The notes under the pieces were generated by a model, which saw only the letters and a list, made by a program, of their open reading frames with translations, had not been told where the DNA came from and made no database searches. A stretch of 64,000 bases of DNA. Origin: Tabrizicola sp. TH137 (GTDB taxonomy: Bacteria; Pseudomonadota; Alphaproteobacteria; Rhodobacterales; Rhodobacteraceae). Positions 8,037-17,221 of the stretch are shown here, piece by piece. Positions within the stretch are counted from its first letter, which is position 1; every line of letters begins with the position of its first letter. The position numbers and the translations under genes were made by a program. The DNA lies in contig NZ_PKRQ01000003.1 in assembly GCF_002855575.1 (NCBI RefSeq), forward strand, positions 310,001 through 374,000, in the 5' to 3' direction.

Positions 8037-8699
8037 TCAGCGCGCCGCGCGGCGAAAGCCTGCCGCCCGCGCCTCGGCCTCGGTGCAGAACCAGGCCTCT
8101 CCGGCCCGTTCATTGATGCGTGTCGCCTCGTAATCCGCCTGCCCCGGCAGGTGATAGATGCGCTTGCCGCTGCGCCCGATATTGCCCTTGATCACGCATT
8201 TGTCCGCAGGGATCGGATCGACGCCCCGCCCCTCGGCCCGGTACTGTTCCGGCTGCACATAGGTCGAGGTCCAGAGCCCCAGCCCCTCGGACCGCGCCGC
8301 CGCCTCGGCATTCACATAGCGGCCCGAATAGCGGCGATAGGCGATGGCCATGCCCTCGCGCACCATCAGCGCCGCGACATCCTCGCCCCCGGCTGTGCAG
8401 GTGGCCACGTTGCGGCCATAGCGGTCAATGTCCTGCACCGCGCAGGCCAGACGCTGGCGCCCGACAATCTCGGCCAGCCTGTCGCGCGCCGCCTGACCAC
8501 AGGCCCAGCGTCGCCCCGACTGGTCGCAGTGCTGATCAAGTTCCGGCGCGTCGATCCCGAAAAGCCGGACCTTCTGCCCTGCCACCTCCAGCGTGTCGCC
8601 ATCCACGGCACGGGCGCGGCCCGTCAACTCCATCGCCGGCGCCGCAAGCGGCAGCATCAGCGCCACCAGAACGAGAAGGGAACGAAACGTTAATGCCAT
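8037..8699 (-). CDS. Secreted thermonuclease-family protein with C-terminal sunset-like domain
   Basis: A 220-residue exported nuclease-like protein. A signal peptide (MALTFRSLLVLVALMLPLAAPA) is followed by an SNase fold: RARAVDGDTLEVAGQKVRLFGIDAPEL holds the Asp pair and Arg of the active site, and IDRYGRNVATC plus VREGMAIAYRRYSGRYV and AAARSEGLGLW complete it. Residues about 165-215 form a separate C-terminal module, CVIKGNI-GKRIYHLPGQADYEATRI-GEAWFCTEAEARAAGFRRA, of the kind I know as a sunset or Ada-like domain often appended to such nucleases. It is expected to be periplasmic or extracellular. A TTAA-N7-TTAA box (8742-8756) lies 43 bp upstream of the start. Confidence 0.88.
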   Translation of the reverse strand: MALTFRSLLVLVALMLPLAAPAMELTGRARAVDGDTLEVAGQKVRLFGIDAPELDQHCDQSGRRWACGQAARDRLAEIVGRQRLACAVQDIDRYGRNVATCTAGGEDVAALMVREGMAIAYRRYSGRYVNAEAAARSEGLGLWTSTYVQPEQYRAEGRGVDPIPADKCVIKGNIGRSGKRIYHLPGQADYEATRINERAGEAWFCTEAEARAAGFRRAAR

Positions 8700-8741
8700 A
8701 CCCCGATGTCCCCCGCGAAAGCGGCGAAATCAAGGTTAACA

Positions 8742-8756
8742 TTAACACTTCCTTAA
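8742..8756 (-). promoter_or_regulatory. CtrA-like binding box
   Basis: TTAA (8742-8745), seven bases, TTAA (8753-8756): an exact match to the alphaproteobacterial CtrA consensus TTAA-N7-TTAA, in an AT-rich island directly upstream of the nuclease gene (start at 8699). A further GTTAA at 8735-8739 and GGTTAA at 8759-8764 flank it. Confidence 0.5.
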
Positions 8757-8780
8757 TTGGTTAAGCACAAAGCGCGAACA

Positions 8781-10439
8781 TCACCGCTGCGCCGTGCGCC
8801 AGTTCGGGTTGATCCAGGGTTCCTGATTGGAGCGCGACAGCGGCGCGCGGCCCAGCAGGTGGTCGGCAGCCTTTTCCCCCACCATGATCGAGGGCGCATT
8901 CAGATTGCCGTTGGTCACCTGCGGAAAGATGGAACTGTCGGCCACGCGCAGCCCCTCCACCCCGATCACCCGGCATTCCGGATCGACCACGGCCATCGGA
9001 TCGTCGCGCCGCCCCATCCGGGCCGTGCCGCAGGGGTGATAGGCGCTTTCCACATGCTCGCGGATGAACTCGTCAAGCTGCGCATCCGTCTGCACGCCCG
9101 CGCCGGGCTGGATCTCGTGCTTCACGAATTCCGCCATCGCGGGCTGGGCGAAGATCTCGCGCGTGAGGCGGATGCAGGTGCGGAAATCCTCCCAGTCGTC
9201 GGGGTGGGACATGTAGTTGAACTGGATCCTCGGCGCGACGCGGGGATCGCCCGAGCGCAGCGTGACCGCCCCGCGCGACTTCGACCGCATCGGTCCCACA
9301 TGCGCCTGGAAGCCATGCCCTTCGGCACTGGCCTTGCCGTCATAGCGCACGGCGATGGGCAGGAAGTGATACTGGATATCCGGATACTCCACCCCGGGCT
9401 TCGACCGGATGAAGGCGCAGGCCTCGAACTGGTTCGACGCGCCCAGCCCCTTGCGGGTAAACAGCCACTGCGCCCCGATCACCGCCTTGCCCCAGAGGTT
9501 CCAGTATTTGTAAAGCGTGATGGGCTTCTTCGACGCGAATTGCAGGTAAAGCTCCAGATGATCCTGGAGGTTCGCCCCCACCCCGGGCCGATCCGCCACC
9601 ACCTCGACCCCATGCTCCCGCAGATGCGCCGCCGGACCGATGCCCGACAGCATCAGGATCTTCGGCGTGTTGATGGACGAGGCCGACACGACCACCTCAT
9701 AGCGCGCGGCGATCACCTCGATCCTTCCGCCGCGCTCCACCTCTACCCCTGTCGCCTTGCCGTTCTCGATCACCACGCGGCGGGCCAGGGCGCGGACAAC
9801 CTCCACATTCCCCTTCTTCATCGCGGGTTTCAGATAGGCATTGGCGGCAGACCAGCGTTGCCCGTTGAAGATCGTCGCCTCCATCGGGCCAAAGCCTTCC
9901 TGCTGCTGCCCGTTGTAATCGCGCGTCACCGGATAGCCCGCCTGTTCGCCCGACCGGATGAAGGCCTCGAACAAGGGATTCTCGCGCGGCCCCCGCGTCA
10001 CATGCAGCGGGCCGTTTGCGCCCCGCCAGGCCGGATCGCCGCCATCGCCCTGCCCGTGCCAGTTTTCCATCCGCTGGAAATAGGGCAGCACATCGGCATA
10101 GGCCCAGCCCTGCGCCCCCAGTTCGGCCCAGGTGTCGAAATCCCGCGCATGGCCGCGCACATAGACCATCCCGTTGATGCTTGACGACCCGCCGATCACC
10201 TTGCCGCGCGGCGTGGCCAGCACGCGCCCGCCCAGATGCGGCTCTGGCTCGGTATGAAAGCCCCAGTCATACATCGCCATGTTCATCGGATAGGACAGGG
10301 CGGCGGGCATCTGGATGAACGGCCCCGCATCCGTGCCGCCATGTTCGATCACGATCACCCGCGCCCCGGCCTCGCCCAGACGATAGGCCATGGCCGACCC
10401 GGCCGACCCCGCCCCGATGATCACGAAATCCGCCTGCAT
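8781..10439 (-). CDS. betA: Choline dehydrogenase
   Basis: A flavin-dependent GMC oxidoreductase that oxidises choline to betaine aldehyde at the membrane; 552 residues, normal for BetA. The N-terminus carries the FAD dinucleotide-binding loop [18 protein letters not shown] with the ribose-binding Glu at the end of the second strand (VIVIEHGG). Other GMC signatures are [40 protein letters not shown], and the C-terminal [12 protein letters not shown] active-site His segment with [18 protein letters not shown] start at 10439 (MQADFV) because the longer frame has a 22-residue unrelated extension. It is the last gene of the betI-betB-dehydratase-betA unit, 16 bp after the dehydratase. Confidence 0.96.
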   Translation of the reverse strand: MQADFVIIGAGSAGSAMAYRLGEAGARVIVIEHGGTDAGPFIQMPAALSYPMNMAMYDWGFHTEPEPHLGGRVLATPRGKVIGGSSSINGMVYVRGHARDFDTWAELGAQGWAYADVLPYFQRMENWHGQGDGGDPAWRGANGPLHVTRGPRENPLFEAFIRSGEQAGYPVTRDYNGQQQEGFGPMEATIFNGQRWSAANAYLKPAMKKGNVEVVRALARRVVIENGKATGVEVERGGRIEVIAARYEVVVSASSINTPKILMLSGIGPAAHLREHGVEVVADRPGVGANLQDHLELYLQFASKKPITLYKYWNLWGKAVIGAQWLFTRKGLGASNQFEACAFIRSKPGVEYPDIQYHFLPIAVRYDGKASAEGHGFQAHVGPMRSKSRGAVTLRSGDPRVAPRIQFNYMSHPDDWEDFRTCIRLTREIFAQPAMAEFVKHEIQPGAGVQTDAQLDEFIREHVESAYHPCGTARMGRRDDPMAVVDPECRVIGVEGLRVADSSIFPQVTNGNLNAPSIMVGEKAADHLLGRAPLSRSNQEPWINPNWRTAQR

Positions 10440-10455
10440 GTCCCCGGCCCTTCCC

Positions 10456-11493
10456 TTAGCCCTGCATCCGTGCCGCCCGCGCAAGGCATTCGGCAAAGCG
10501 GTCAAAGGCGATGTTCCCGCCCGAGGCGATGACCAGCACCACCTTCCCCGCCACCGGCACCACGCCCGCCAGCACAGCCGCCAGCGCCACCGCCCCCGAC
10601 GGTTCCAGCACCAGCTTCAACTCCTCGAAGGCGCGCGCCATCGCGCGCACCACCGGCCCATCCCCGACCGACACGCCCTGAACACCGCCCGCCTGACAGG
10701 CCGCCAGCGTGGCAACCCCCGGCATCGGCGCCTGCAAGGCATCGCAGAGCGTGGGGCCGCCCGGCGCCGCGACCCTCGCTCCCGCCCGCAGGGACCGGCC
10801 CATGCCGTCATGCCCCTCCGGCTCCACGCCCCAGATCGCCACATCGGGATGCGCCGCCCGCACCGCGAGCGACACCCCGCCCATCAGGCCGCCGCCGCCC
10901 ACGGGGCTGGCCACCACCTCGGGCATCGCCCCAGCCTCGGCCATCTGGGCCAGCGCCTCCAGCGCCGTGGTCCCTTGCCCCGCCACAACATCCGCATCGT
11001 CGAAAGGATGCAGCAGCGTCAGACCCCGCGCCTCCGCCAGGTCCCGCGCCAGCGCCGCCGCCACCACCTCGCGCGGGGCGTCGCCATGATGCGACAGCAC
11101 CACCTCCGCCCCCAGCGCCTCGGTCGCGCGCCGCTTGCTGGCAGGCGCATCCACCGGCATCACGATGGTCACCGGGACTGAAAGTTCGCGCCCCGCCGCC
11201 GCCAGGCCTTGCGCGAAATTGCCCGATGAAAAGGCCACCACGCCCCGCGCCCGCGCCGCATCATCCAGTTGCATCAGCCGCCACAGCGCCCCGCGCAGCT
11301 TGAAGGACCCGGTCCGCTGCAACCCCTCCGCCTTCACGAAAAGCCGCGCCGCGCCGGACTCCTGCGCCAGCACCGGCGATTCAAGCAAAGGCGTCTCGCG
11401 CACGACATTGCGCACCCCCCGCAGGGCGGCGGCGATCCGGTCCGGCGACGGCAAATCGCCGGGGCGCAGAGAGGGCAGGTCAGTATGGGGCAT
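10456..11493 (-). CDS. PLP-dependent serine/threonine dehydratase-like enzyme
   Basis: A 345-residue fold-type II PLP enzyme. The PLP lysine lies in [12 protein letters not shown] (Lys about 65), the phosphate-binding and Asn loop in [11 protein letters not shown], and the glycine cradle in [13 protein letters not shown]; the end [13 protein letters not shown] matches catabolic threonine dehydratases. Such enzymes deaminate L-serine or L-threonine to pyruvate or 2-oxobutyrate. The start at 11493 overlaps the end of betB by 14 bp, so the two are translationally close and the gene belongs to the choline operon. Glycine betaine breakdown ends in glycine and serine, so serine deamination would finish the route; this is inference. 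An ectoine-utilisation dehydratase (EutB-like) is an alternative. Confidence 0.85.
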   Translation of the reverse strand: MPHTDLPSLRPGDLPSPDRIAAALRGVRNVVRETPLLESPVLAQESGAARLFVKAEGLQRTGSFKLRGALWRLMQLDDAARARGVVAFSSGNFAQGLAAAGRELSVPVTIVMPVDAPASKRRATEALGAEVVLSHHGDAPREVVAAALARDLAEARGLTLLHPFDDADVVAGQGTTALEALAQMAEAGAMPEVVASPVGGGGLMGGVSLAVRAAHPDVAIWGVEPEGHDGMGRSLRAGARVAAPGGPTLCDALQAPMPGVATLAACQAGGVQGVSVGDGPVVRAMARAFEELKLVLEPSGAVALAAVLAGVVPVAGKVVLVIASGGNIAFDRFAECLARAARMQG

Positions 11494-12934
11494 CCACCGG
11501 CCCCATGCCCACATAGACCGATTTCACCTGCGTATAATGCTCCACCGCCGCGCGCCCGTTCTCGCGCCCGACACCCGACATCTTGGACCCGCCGAACGGC
11601 CCTTCCACCGGCGTCAGGTTATAGGCGTTGATCCAGCAGGTTCCCGCCTCCAGCCGCGCAATCACCCGATGCGCCCGCGTCAGGTCCGCCGTGAACACCC
11701 CTGCCGCCAGACCGAATTCGGTGTCATTGGCCCGCGCGACGACCTCCTCCTCCGTCTCGAAATCCAGCACCGCCATCACCGGGCCGAACACCTCTTCCCG
11801 CGCCAGCTTCATGGCGTCGGTCACATCGGCAAAGACCGTGGGCTGCACGAAGAACCCCGTGTTCAGCGCCGCCCGGTCGCCACCGCAGACCAGCCGCGCG
11901 CCTTCCGCCTTGGCCGTGGCGATATAGCCCAGCACCTTTTCCATTTGCGCCGCACTGACCAGCGGCCCCATCTGCGTGGCAGGGTCCAGCGGATCGCCCA
12001 GGGTGATCCCGGCTGTCCGCGCGGCCAGCCGCTCAAGGAAACGCGCCTTGATCCCCTTCTGGACAAAGACCCGCGTGCCGTTGGAACAGACCTGCCCGGT
12101 GGAATAGAAATTCCCCAGCATGGCCGCCCCCACCGCATCCTCGACCGAGGCATCGTCAAAGACGATCAGGGGCGACTTGCCGCCCAGTTCCATCGTCACA
12201 TGCCGCACGCCATCCGCCGCCGCGGCATAGACCCGCCGCCCCGTCGGCACCGACCCGGTCAGCGATACCTTGGCCACGCGCGGATCGGTCACCAGCGCCG
12301 CCCCCACCGCGCCGCGCCCCTGCACCACGTTGAACAGCCCCGGCGGAAGCCCCGCCTCGACGAAGATTTCCGCCAGTTTCAGCGCACCAAGCGGCGTCAC
12401 CTCCGACGGCTTGAACACCATCGCATTGCCGAGCGACAGCGCCGGCGCCGCCTTCCAGCAGGCGATCTGGCTGGGATAGTTCCAGGCCCCGATGCCCACG
12501 CAAACCCCCAGCGGTTCCCGGATGGTATAAACAAAGTCGCGCCCCAGCGGGATCGTCTCGCCCGTCACCGTCGGCGCAAGCCCCGCGAACCATTCCAGAC
12601 TGTCCGCCCCGCTCGGCCAATCCGCGACCAGCGTCTCCTGAATCGGCTTGCCGGTATCCAGCGTTTCCAGCCGCGCCAGGTCATCGCCCCGGTCGCGGAT
12701 GATCTCGGCCGCGCGGCGCAGGATGCGCGCCCGCTCCACCGGTTTCATCGCCGCCCATGCGCCCTGCGCCCGGCGGGCCGAGGCCAGCGCCGCCTCCACC
12801 ACCGCCGCCGTCGCCTCATGGACGACCGCGATCACCTCGCCCGTGGCGGGATAGACCACCTCGACCGGCGCGCCCGCCTTGTCCTCCAGATAGGCGCCAT
12901 CGACGAAATGGCTGGCCTTGGGTTGCGCGATCAT
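11480..12934 (-). CDS. betB: Betaine aldehyde dehydrogenase
   Basis: An NAD(P)-dependent aldehyde dehydrogenase that turns betaine aldehyde into glycine betaine; 484 residues as expected. Signatures include [24 protein letters not shown] (coenzyme binding, cut here as a known ALDH segment around residues 145-165), the catalytic Glu in [14 protein letters not shown] and the catalytic Cys in [16 protein letters not shown]. The [21 protein letters not shown] segment near the C-terminus is typical of BetB. The start ATG at 12934 overlaps the betI stop by 4 bp (ATGA), indicating translational coupling with the repressor gene. Confidence 0.97.
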   Translation of the reverse strand: MIAQPKASHFVDGAYLEDKAGAPVEVVYPATGEVIAVVHEATAAVVEAALASARRAQGAWAAMKPVERARILRRAAEIIRDRGDDLARLETLDTGKPIQETLVADWPSGADSLEWFAGLAPTVTGETIPLGRDFVYTIREPLGVCVGIGAWNYPSQIACWKAAPALSLGNAMVFKPSEVTPLGALKLAEIFVEAGLPPGLFNVVQGRGAVGAALVTDPRVAKVSLTGSVPTGRRVYAAAADGVRHVTMELGGKSPLIVFDDASVEDAVGAAMLGNFYSTGQVCSNGTRVFVQKGIKARFLERLAARTAGITLGDPLDPATQMGPLVSAAQMEKVLGYIATAKAEGARLVCGGDRAALNTGFFVQPTVFADVTDAMKLAREEVFGPVMAVLDFETEEEVVARANDTEFGLAAGVFTADLTRAHRVIARLEAGTCWINAYNLTPVEGPFGGSKMSGVGRENGRAAVEHYTQVKSVYVGMGPVDAPY

Positions 12935-13515
12935 GCGGTCTTTCCCTTCAGTTGCACGTTCAGATAATCCAGCGCCGTCTGCACCGCCGCGCCCGCATCG
13001 GGCGGCCCGGATTTCAGCACCTCGCGCAGGTAAAGCCCGTCGATCAGCGCCCCCAGCCCTTCCGCGATCTCGGAGGCCCGCCCCCCGGCAAGCGGCCGCA
13101 GACAGGCCAGAAGATTGGACCGCAGCCGCCCCTGATAGATCGCCAGCAGCCGCTTCGCCTCTGGCACCGTCTGCGCCAGCACGTAGAAATTCAGCCAGGC
13201 CCCCACCACCTCGCGCCGGAAGTTCCCGGCGCTGAAGCTCGCCGCAAGGATGGCCCTGAGCCGCGCCTCCGGCCCCTCCGCCACCGCCAGCGCGCCCCGC
13301 ACCTCGGCCCCGTAAAGCGTCAGGACATGGCGCATCGCGGCCAGGAAAATCTCTTCCTTCGATCCGAAATAGTGATGCGCCAAGGCGCTCGACATGCCCG
13401 CGCGCTTGGCGATCTGGCTGACCGTGACATCCAGCGAGCCGACACGCCCGATCTCGCTGATCGTTGCTTTGACCAGCGCCGCCTTTCGGATAGGCTCCAT
13501 TCCAAGCTTCGGCAT
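12931..13515 (-). CDS. betI: TetR-family repressor BetI
   Basis: A 194-residue TetR-type regulator, first gene of the minus-strand bet operon. The helix-turn-helix lies in the N-terminal 50 residues ([31 protein letters not shown]), with the [13 protein letters not shown] recognition helix characteristic of BetI, and the C-terminal helices carry [20 protein letters not shown], also typical. BetI represses the bet genes and is relieved by choline. It is divergent from choX; the 94-bp space between them holds the palindrome TTGAC-TC-GTCAA at 13571-13582, a likely operator. Confidence 0.95.
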   Translation of the reverse strand: MPKLGMEPIRKAALVKATISEIGRVGSLDVTVSQIAKRAGMSSALAHHYFGSKEEIFLAAMRHVLTLYGAEVRGALAVAEGPEARLRAILAASFSAGNFRREVVGAWLNFYVLAQTVPEAKRLLAIYQGRLRSNLLACLRPLAGGRASEIAEGLGALIDGLYLREVLKSGPPDAGAAVQTALDYLNVQLKGKTA

Positions 13516-13570
13516 GTCCGGTTCGGCGTCCTGAGAAAATGCTTGCCAAACCGAATAAGCGTGAAGTCTA

Positions 13571-13582
13571 TTGACTCGTCAA
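13571..13582. promoter_or_regulatory. Putative BetI operator
   Basis: Perfect palindrome TTGAC-TC-GTCAA in the divergent betI/choX intergenic region, followed by a further TCAAC (13582-13586). Its position 27 bp before the choX start and 55 bp before the betI start suits control of both directions. Confidence 0.55.
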
Positions 13583-13609
13583 TCAACAAAAACCGACAGG
13601 GAGACTGCC

Positions 13610-14536
13610 ATGTTGAAATCCACCCTCCTCGCCGGCGTCGCGACGCTCGCGATGGCTGGTGCCGTCGCTGCCGAGGGCTGCGACACCGTGATCTTCTCGG
13701 ATGTGGGCTGGACCGACATCACCGCCACCACCGCCGCCACGACGCTGATCCTCGAAGCGCTGGGATACGAGACGGAAACCAAGGTCCTGTCGGTGCCGGT
13801 CACCTATACTGGCCTCGCGGAAGGCGATATCGACGTGTTCCTGGGCAACTGGATGCCCTCGATGGAGGCCGACATCGCCCCCTATCGCGACGCGGGCACC
13901 GTGGAAACCGTCCGCGCCAATCTGGAAGGCGCGAAATACACGCTGGCCACCAATGAACACGGCGCGGCGCTGGGCATCTCGGACTTCGCCAATATCAAGG
14001 ATCACAAGGACGCGCTCGGCGCACAGATCTATGGCATCGAACCCGGCAATGACGGCAACCGTCTGGTGCTGGAGGCGATCAACGCCCCCGAATTCGGGAT
14101 GGAGGGTTTCGAACTGGTCGAATCCTCGGAACAGGGGATGCTCGCCGAAGTCGCCAGCAAGACGGAATCGGGCGAACCCATCGTCTTCCTCGCCTGGGAA
14201 CCCCATCCGATGAACGCGAATTTCAAGCTGACCTACCTGACCGGGGGCGATGCGCTCTTCGGGCCGGATTTCGGCGGCGCGACCATCTATACCAACACCC
14301 GCAAGGGCTATGTCGCGGAATGCCCGAACACCGGCAAGCTGTTGCAAAACCTCGTCTTCACCCTGCCGATGGAGAACGAGATCATGGGCGCCATCCTGAA
14401 TGACGGCGCCGACCCGCGCGATGCCGCCAAGGCCTGGCTGGCGGCCAACCCGACGGTCTGGGAACCCTGGCTTGACGGCGTCACCACCAAGGATGGCGGC
14501 GACGCCAAGGCTGCCGTCACGGCCGCGCTCCAGTAA
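13610..14536 (+). CDS. choX: Choline ABC transporter substrate-binding protein
   Basis: A 308-residue periplasmic binding protein that captures choline for the ChoXWV importer. The signal peptide is MLKSTLLAGVATLAMAGAVAAEG with cleavage after AVAA. The mature start CDTVIFSDVGWTDITATTA matches ChoX of rhizobia and Rhodobacterales, and residues such as the Trp in LGNWMPSMEADIAPY and in VFLAWEPHPMN fit the aromatic cage for the quaternary amine. The start at 13610 has GGGAGA 6 bp upstream; a longer frame begins inside the operator. First gene of the plus-strand choXWV unit. Confidence 0.95.
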   Translation: MLKSTLLAGVATLAMAGAVAAEGCDTVIFSDVGWTDITATTAATTLILEALGYETETKVLSVPVTYTGLAEGDIDVFLGNWMPSMEADIAPYRDAGTVETVRANLEGAKYTLATNEHGAALGISDFANIKDHKDALGAQIYGIEPGNDGNRLVLEAINAPEFGMEGFELVESSEQGMLAEVASKTESGEPIVFLAWEPHPMNANFKLTYLTGGDALFGPDFGGATIYTNTRKGYVAECPNTGKLLQNLVFTLPMENEIMGAILNDGADPRDAAKAWLAANPTVWEPWLDGVTTKDGGDAKAAVTAALQ

Positions 14537-14561
14537 ACCGTTCCGCTCCGCGGCGGCAACC

Positions 14562-14611
14562 GGGGGCTTCGCGCCCCCGGACCCCCGCGGAGTATTTCCG
14601 CCAAGATGAAG
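14562..14611 (+). repeat. Terminator-like dispersed element, choX-choW gap
   Basis: GGGGGC (14562-14567), loop TTCGC, GCCCCC (14573-14578), followed by GGACCCCCGCGGAGTATTT and CCGCCAAGATGAAGG. The same architecture recurs at 60061-60110 and, inverted, at 63649-63715, 63862-63928, 38949-39002, 19996-20060 and partly at 4464-4500. It probably lowers choW/choV expression relative to choX. Confidence 0.6.
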
Positions 14612-14625
14612 GGGGAAGGCTGCGG

Positions 14626-15462
14626 ATGGAGTGGCTGACCGATTACAAGATCCCGGTGGGCAAGGCCGCGAAGGCCGTCTTCGACTGGATGAACACCCAT
14701 CTGGGCTCCCTCTTCGACGCGATCTCGCTGGTGATGGAGGCGATGATCGACGGCATCCTCTGGGTGCTTCAGACGCCCCATCCGCTGATCATCATCGCGG
14801 CCTTCCTCGGCCTGACATGGTATCTCCAACGGTCCTGGAAGGTCTGTCTCGGCGCGCTGATCGGCTTTCTCTTCATCCTCAACCAGGGCTATTGGGAAGA
14901 GACGACCGAAAGCCTGACCCTGATCCTCGCCGCCTGCGTCGTCTGCATGGGGCTTGGCGTGCCCATCGGCATCGCCGCCGCGCATCGCCCGCGCCTGTAC
15001 CGCGCGCTGGTGCCAGTCCTCGACCTGATGCAGACCCTGCCGACCTTCGTCTATCTGATCCCGGCCATCGTCTTCTTCGGCCTCGGCATGGTGCCGGGCC
15101 TGATCGCCACCGTGATCTTCGTCCTGCCCGCGCCCATCCGCCTGACGCATCTGGGCATCTCCACCACCCCGCAGGCCCTGCTGGAAGCCGCCACCGCCTT
15201 CGGCGCCACTCCGCGCCAAACCCTGTGGAAGGTGGAACTGCCCTGGGCGCTGCCGCAGATCATGGCCGGGCTGAACCAGACCATCATGCTCTCTCTTTCC
15301 ATGGTCGTGATCGCCGCGCTGGTCGGGGCCGATGGCCTTGGCGTGCCGGTGATCCGGGCGCTGAACTCGGTCAATACCTCGCTCGGCTTCGAATCCGGCT
15401 TCATCATCGTTGTGGTCGCCATCCTGCTTGACCGGATGCTGCGCATCGGAGGCAGCAGATGA
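14626..15462 (+). CDS. choW: Choline ABC transporter permease
   Basis: A 278-residue inner-membrane permease of the glycine betaine/choline (ProW) type. It has about six hydrophobic helices, beginning at about residue 50 (PLIIIAAFLGLTWYLQ). The binding-protein-dependent transport EAA loop is visible at EAATAFGATPRQTLWKVELP, followed by ALPQIMAGLNQTIMLSLSM, which is highly typical of this class. The stop overlaps the choV start (ATGA at 15459-15462). Works with ChoX and ChoV to import choline for the adjacent bet genes. Confidence 0.95.
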   Translation: MEWLTDYKIPVGKAAKAVFDWMNTHLGSLFDAISLVMEAMIDGILWVLQTPHPLIIIAAFLGLTWYLQRSWKVCLGALIGFLFILNQGYWEETTESLTLILAACVVCMGLGVPIGIAAAHRPRLYRALVPVLDLMQTLPTFVYLIPAIVFFGLGMVPGLIATVIFVLPAPIRLTHLGISTTPQALLEAATAFGATPRQTLWKVELPWALPQIMAGLNQTIMLSLSMVVIAALVGADGLGVPVIRALNSVNTSLGFESGFIIVVVAILLDRMLRIGGSR

Positions 15463-16517
15463 CCCGCATCAGCGACCCGAAAGACACGGCCGGTCTTGCC
15501 GTGCGGTTCGACAATGTCTCCATCGTCTTCGGTGACAATCCCCAGCGCGCCCTGCCCCTGATGGATGATGGCAAGACGCGGGCCGAGGTGCAGACGGCCA
15601 CCGGTCAGGTCCTTGGCGTGCATGATTGCAAGCTGGACGTGGCCGAGGGCGAAATCCTCGTCCTCATGGGCCTGTCCGGTTCGGGCAAGTCCACCCTCCT
15701 GCGCGCGGTCAACGGGCTCAATCCGGTCTGCCGGGGCGCGGTCTGGGTCTGGGACGGCAACGCTCAGGTCGATATCACCCATGCCGACCCCGCCACCCTG
15801 CGCCGGATGCGCCTGACCCGGATCGCCATGGTGTTTCAGCAATTCGGCCTCCTGCCCTGGCGCACGGTGCGCGAGAATGTGGGGCTTGGCCTCGAACTCG
15901 GCGGGATGCCAGAGAAAGACCGCCGCGCGCGGGTGGATGCGCAACTGGAACTCGTCAACCTCACCCATTGGGCCGAACGCAAGGTGGGCGAATTGTCGGG
16001 CGGCATGCAGCAAAGGGTCGGACTGGCCCGCGCTTTCGCGACAGAAGCGCCGATCCTCCTGATGGACGAACCGTTTTCGGCCCTTGATCCCTTGATCCGC
16101 GCCAAGTTGCAGGACGAACTCCTTGACTTGCAGGCCAAGCTGAAGCGCACGATCATCTTCGTCAGCCATGATCTGGACGAGGCGTTCAAGATCGGCAACC
16201 GCATCGCCCTGATGGAAGGGGGCCGCATCGTGCAATGCGGCACGGCGCGCGAGATCATCGCCAATCCGGTTTCGGATTACGTGGCCGAATTCGTGGCCCA
16301 TATGAACCCGCTGAGCGTGCTGACAGCACGCGACGTGATGGCGCGAGGCCATGCGGCGGCGGGCCATGCGGTGGATGCCGAAACACCGGTCCGCGCGGTG
16401 ATGGAAATGCTGCGCGATGGCGCCACCGAACTTTCGGTCACAGAGGGTGGCCAGCCCATCGGGGCGATCCGCGCCGCCGATGTCATGGCCCGCCTGATCA
16501 ACCCGCGCGGGGCCTGA
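15459..16517 (+). CDS. choV: Choline ABC transporter ATPase
   Basis: A 352-residue ATPase that energises choline import. Walker A is GLSGSGKSTLLRAVNGL, the Q-loop is VFQQFGLLPWRTV, the signature motif is ELSGGMQQRVGLARAFA, and Walker B is ILLMDEPFSALDPLIR, followed by the switch His in IFVSHDLDEA. The region after about residue 280 resembles a CBS-like regulatory tail (LTARDVMARGHAAAGHAV, then TELSVTEGGQPIGAIRAADVMARL), as in ProV. Overlaps choW by 4 bp. Confidence 0.96.
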   Translation: MTRISDPKDTAGLAVRFDNVSIVFGDNPQRALPLMDDGKTRAEVQTATGQVLGVHDCKLDVAEGEILVLMGLSGSGKSTLLRAVNGLNPVCRGAVWVWDGNAQVDITHADPATLRRMRLTRIAMVFQQFGLLPWRTVRENVGLGLELGGMPEKDRRARVDAQLELVNLTHWAERKVGELSGGMQQRVGLARAFATEAPILLMDEPFSALDPLIRAKLQDELLDLQAKLKRTIIFVSHDLDEAFKIGNRIALMEGGRIVQCGTAREIIANPVSDYVAEFVAHMNPLSVLTARDVMARGHAAAGHAVDAETPVRAVMEMLRDGATELSVTEGGQPIGAIRAADVMARLINPRGA

Positions 16518-16542
16518 TCCCCCGCGGGCCGGGACCACCGCC

Positions 16543-17172
16543 TCAGTCGATCACGCGCTCGAAATCCACCACGCCGAAATCGCCCGACAGGTCGCGCAGC
16601 GACAGGCGCGCGTCGTCGATGAATTCCAGGCCCCAGCAGGCATCCGCCCCCGGATCGTCGCCATGGCGATAAAGGCTGATCGCCATCCCGGCATAGACCA
16701 CCCCATCGGCACAGGCATCGCCCACCGACATCATGAACCGGTCCTGCTCCTCTTCCATCAGGATCTCGACCCAGTCCATGCCATAGATGCCGATGAGGAA
16801 GGGGTTCGCCTCGCCCACCGGCCGCCAGTCGCCCTGCATGGCTTGCAGATTGCCCTCGTAAAGGTCATCCGCCACCCGTTCCACCGCCTCAAGGTGCAGC
16901 GCGGCGGAACTGTCGCCGATCTCCGACAGCGTCCCGCGGAACTCCACTGCCGCCAGCATCGGCAGATCGGCCAGCATCGCCGCGCCCTGATCCGCCGCCA
17001 CGAAAAGATCGAACCCCGCCGCGTTCAGGAAACACCCTTCCTCGCCGCAGGCGATGAAATACCCCCGGCCCTCAAAGGGCTCCTGCGCAAGAGCAGGAAG
17101 CGGGGCAAGACCCGCCAGACCAAGAACAACCACCGAAAGACGCACCGCAAACCCCTGCACAACGCAACACAT
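16543..17172 (-). CDS. Secreted hypothetical protein
   Basis: A 209-residue protein with a signal peptide (MCCVVQGFAVRLSVVVLGLA, then APLPALA, cleavage near residue 29) and four further Cys residues (FIACGEEGCFLN, DACADG, ADACWGLEF) that may form periplasmic disulfides. The mature part is rich in acidic residues. No domain recognised. It converges on choV (25 bp between stops) and is followed upstream by topA on the same strand. A GTG 32 bp downstream could also be the start, but the ATG gives a normal signal peptide n-region. Confidence 0.6.
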   Translation of the reverse strand: MCCVVQGFAVRLSVVVLGLAGLAPLPALAQEPFEGRGYFIACGEEGCFLNAAGFDLFVAADQGAAMLADLPMLAAVEFRGTLSEIGDSSAALHLEAVERVADDLYEGNLQAMQGDWRPVGEANPFLIGIYGMDWVEILMEEEQDRFMMSVGDACADGVVYAGMAISLYRHGDDPGADACWGLEFIDDARLSLRDLSGDFGVVDFERVID

Positions 17173-17221
17173 GCCCCCTCCCTAGCAGAGGACGCGCGCC
17201 CTGTCGCCTATCCGCAAGGGA

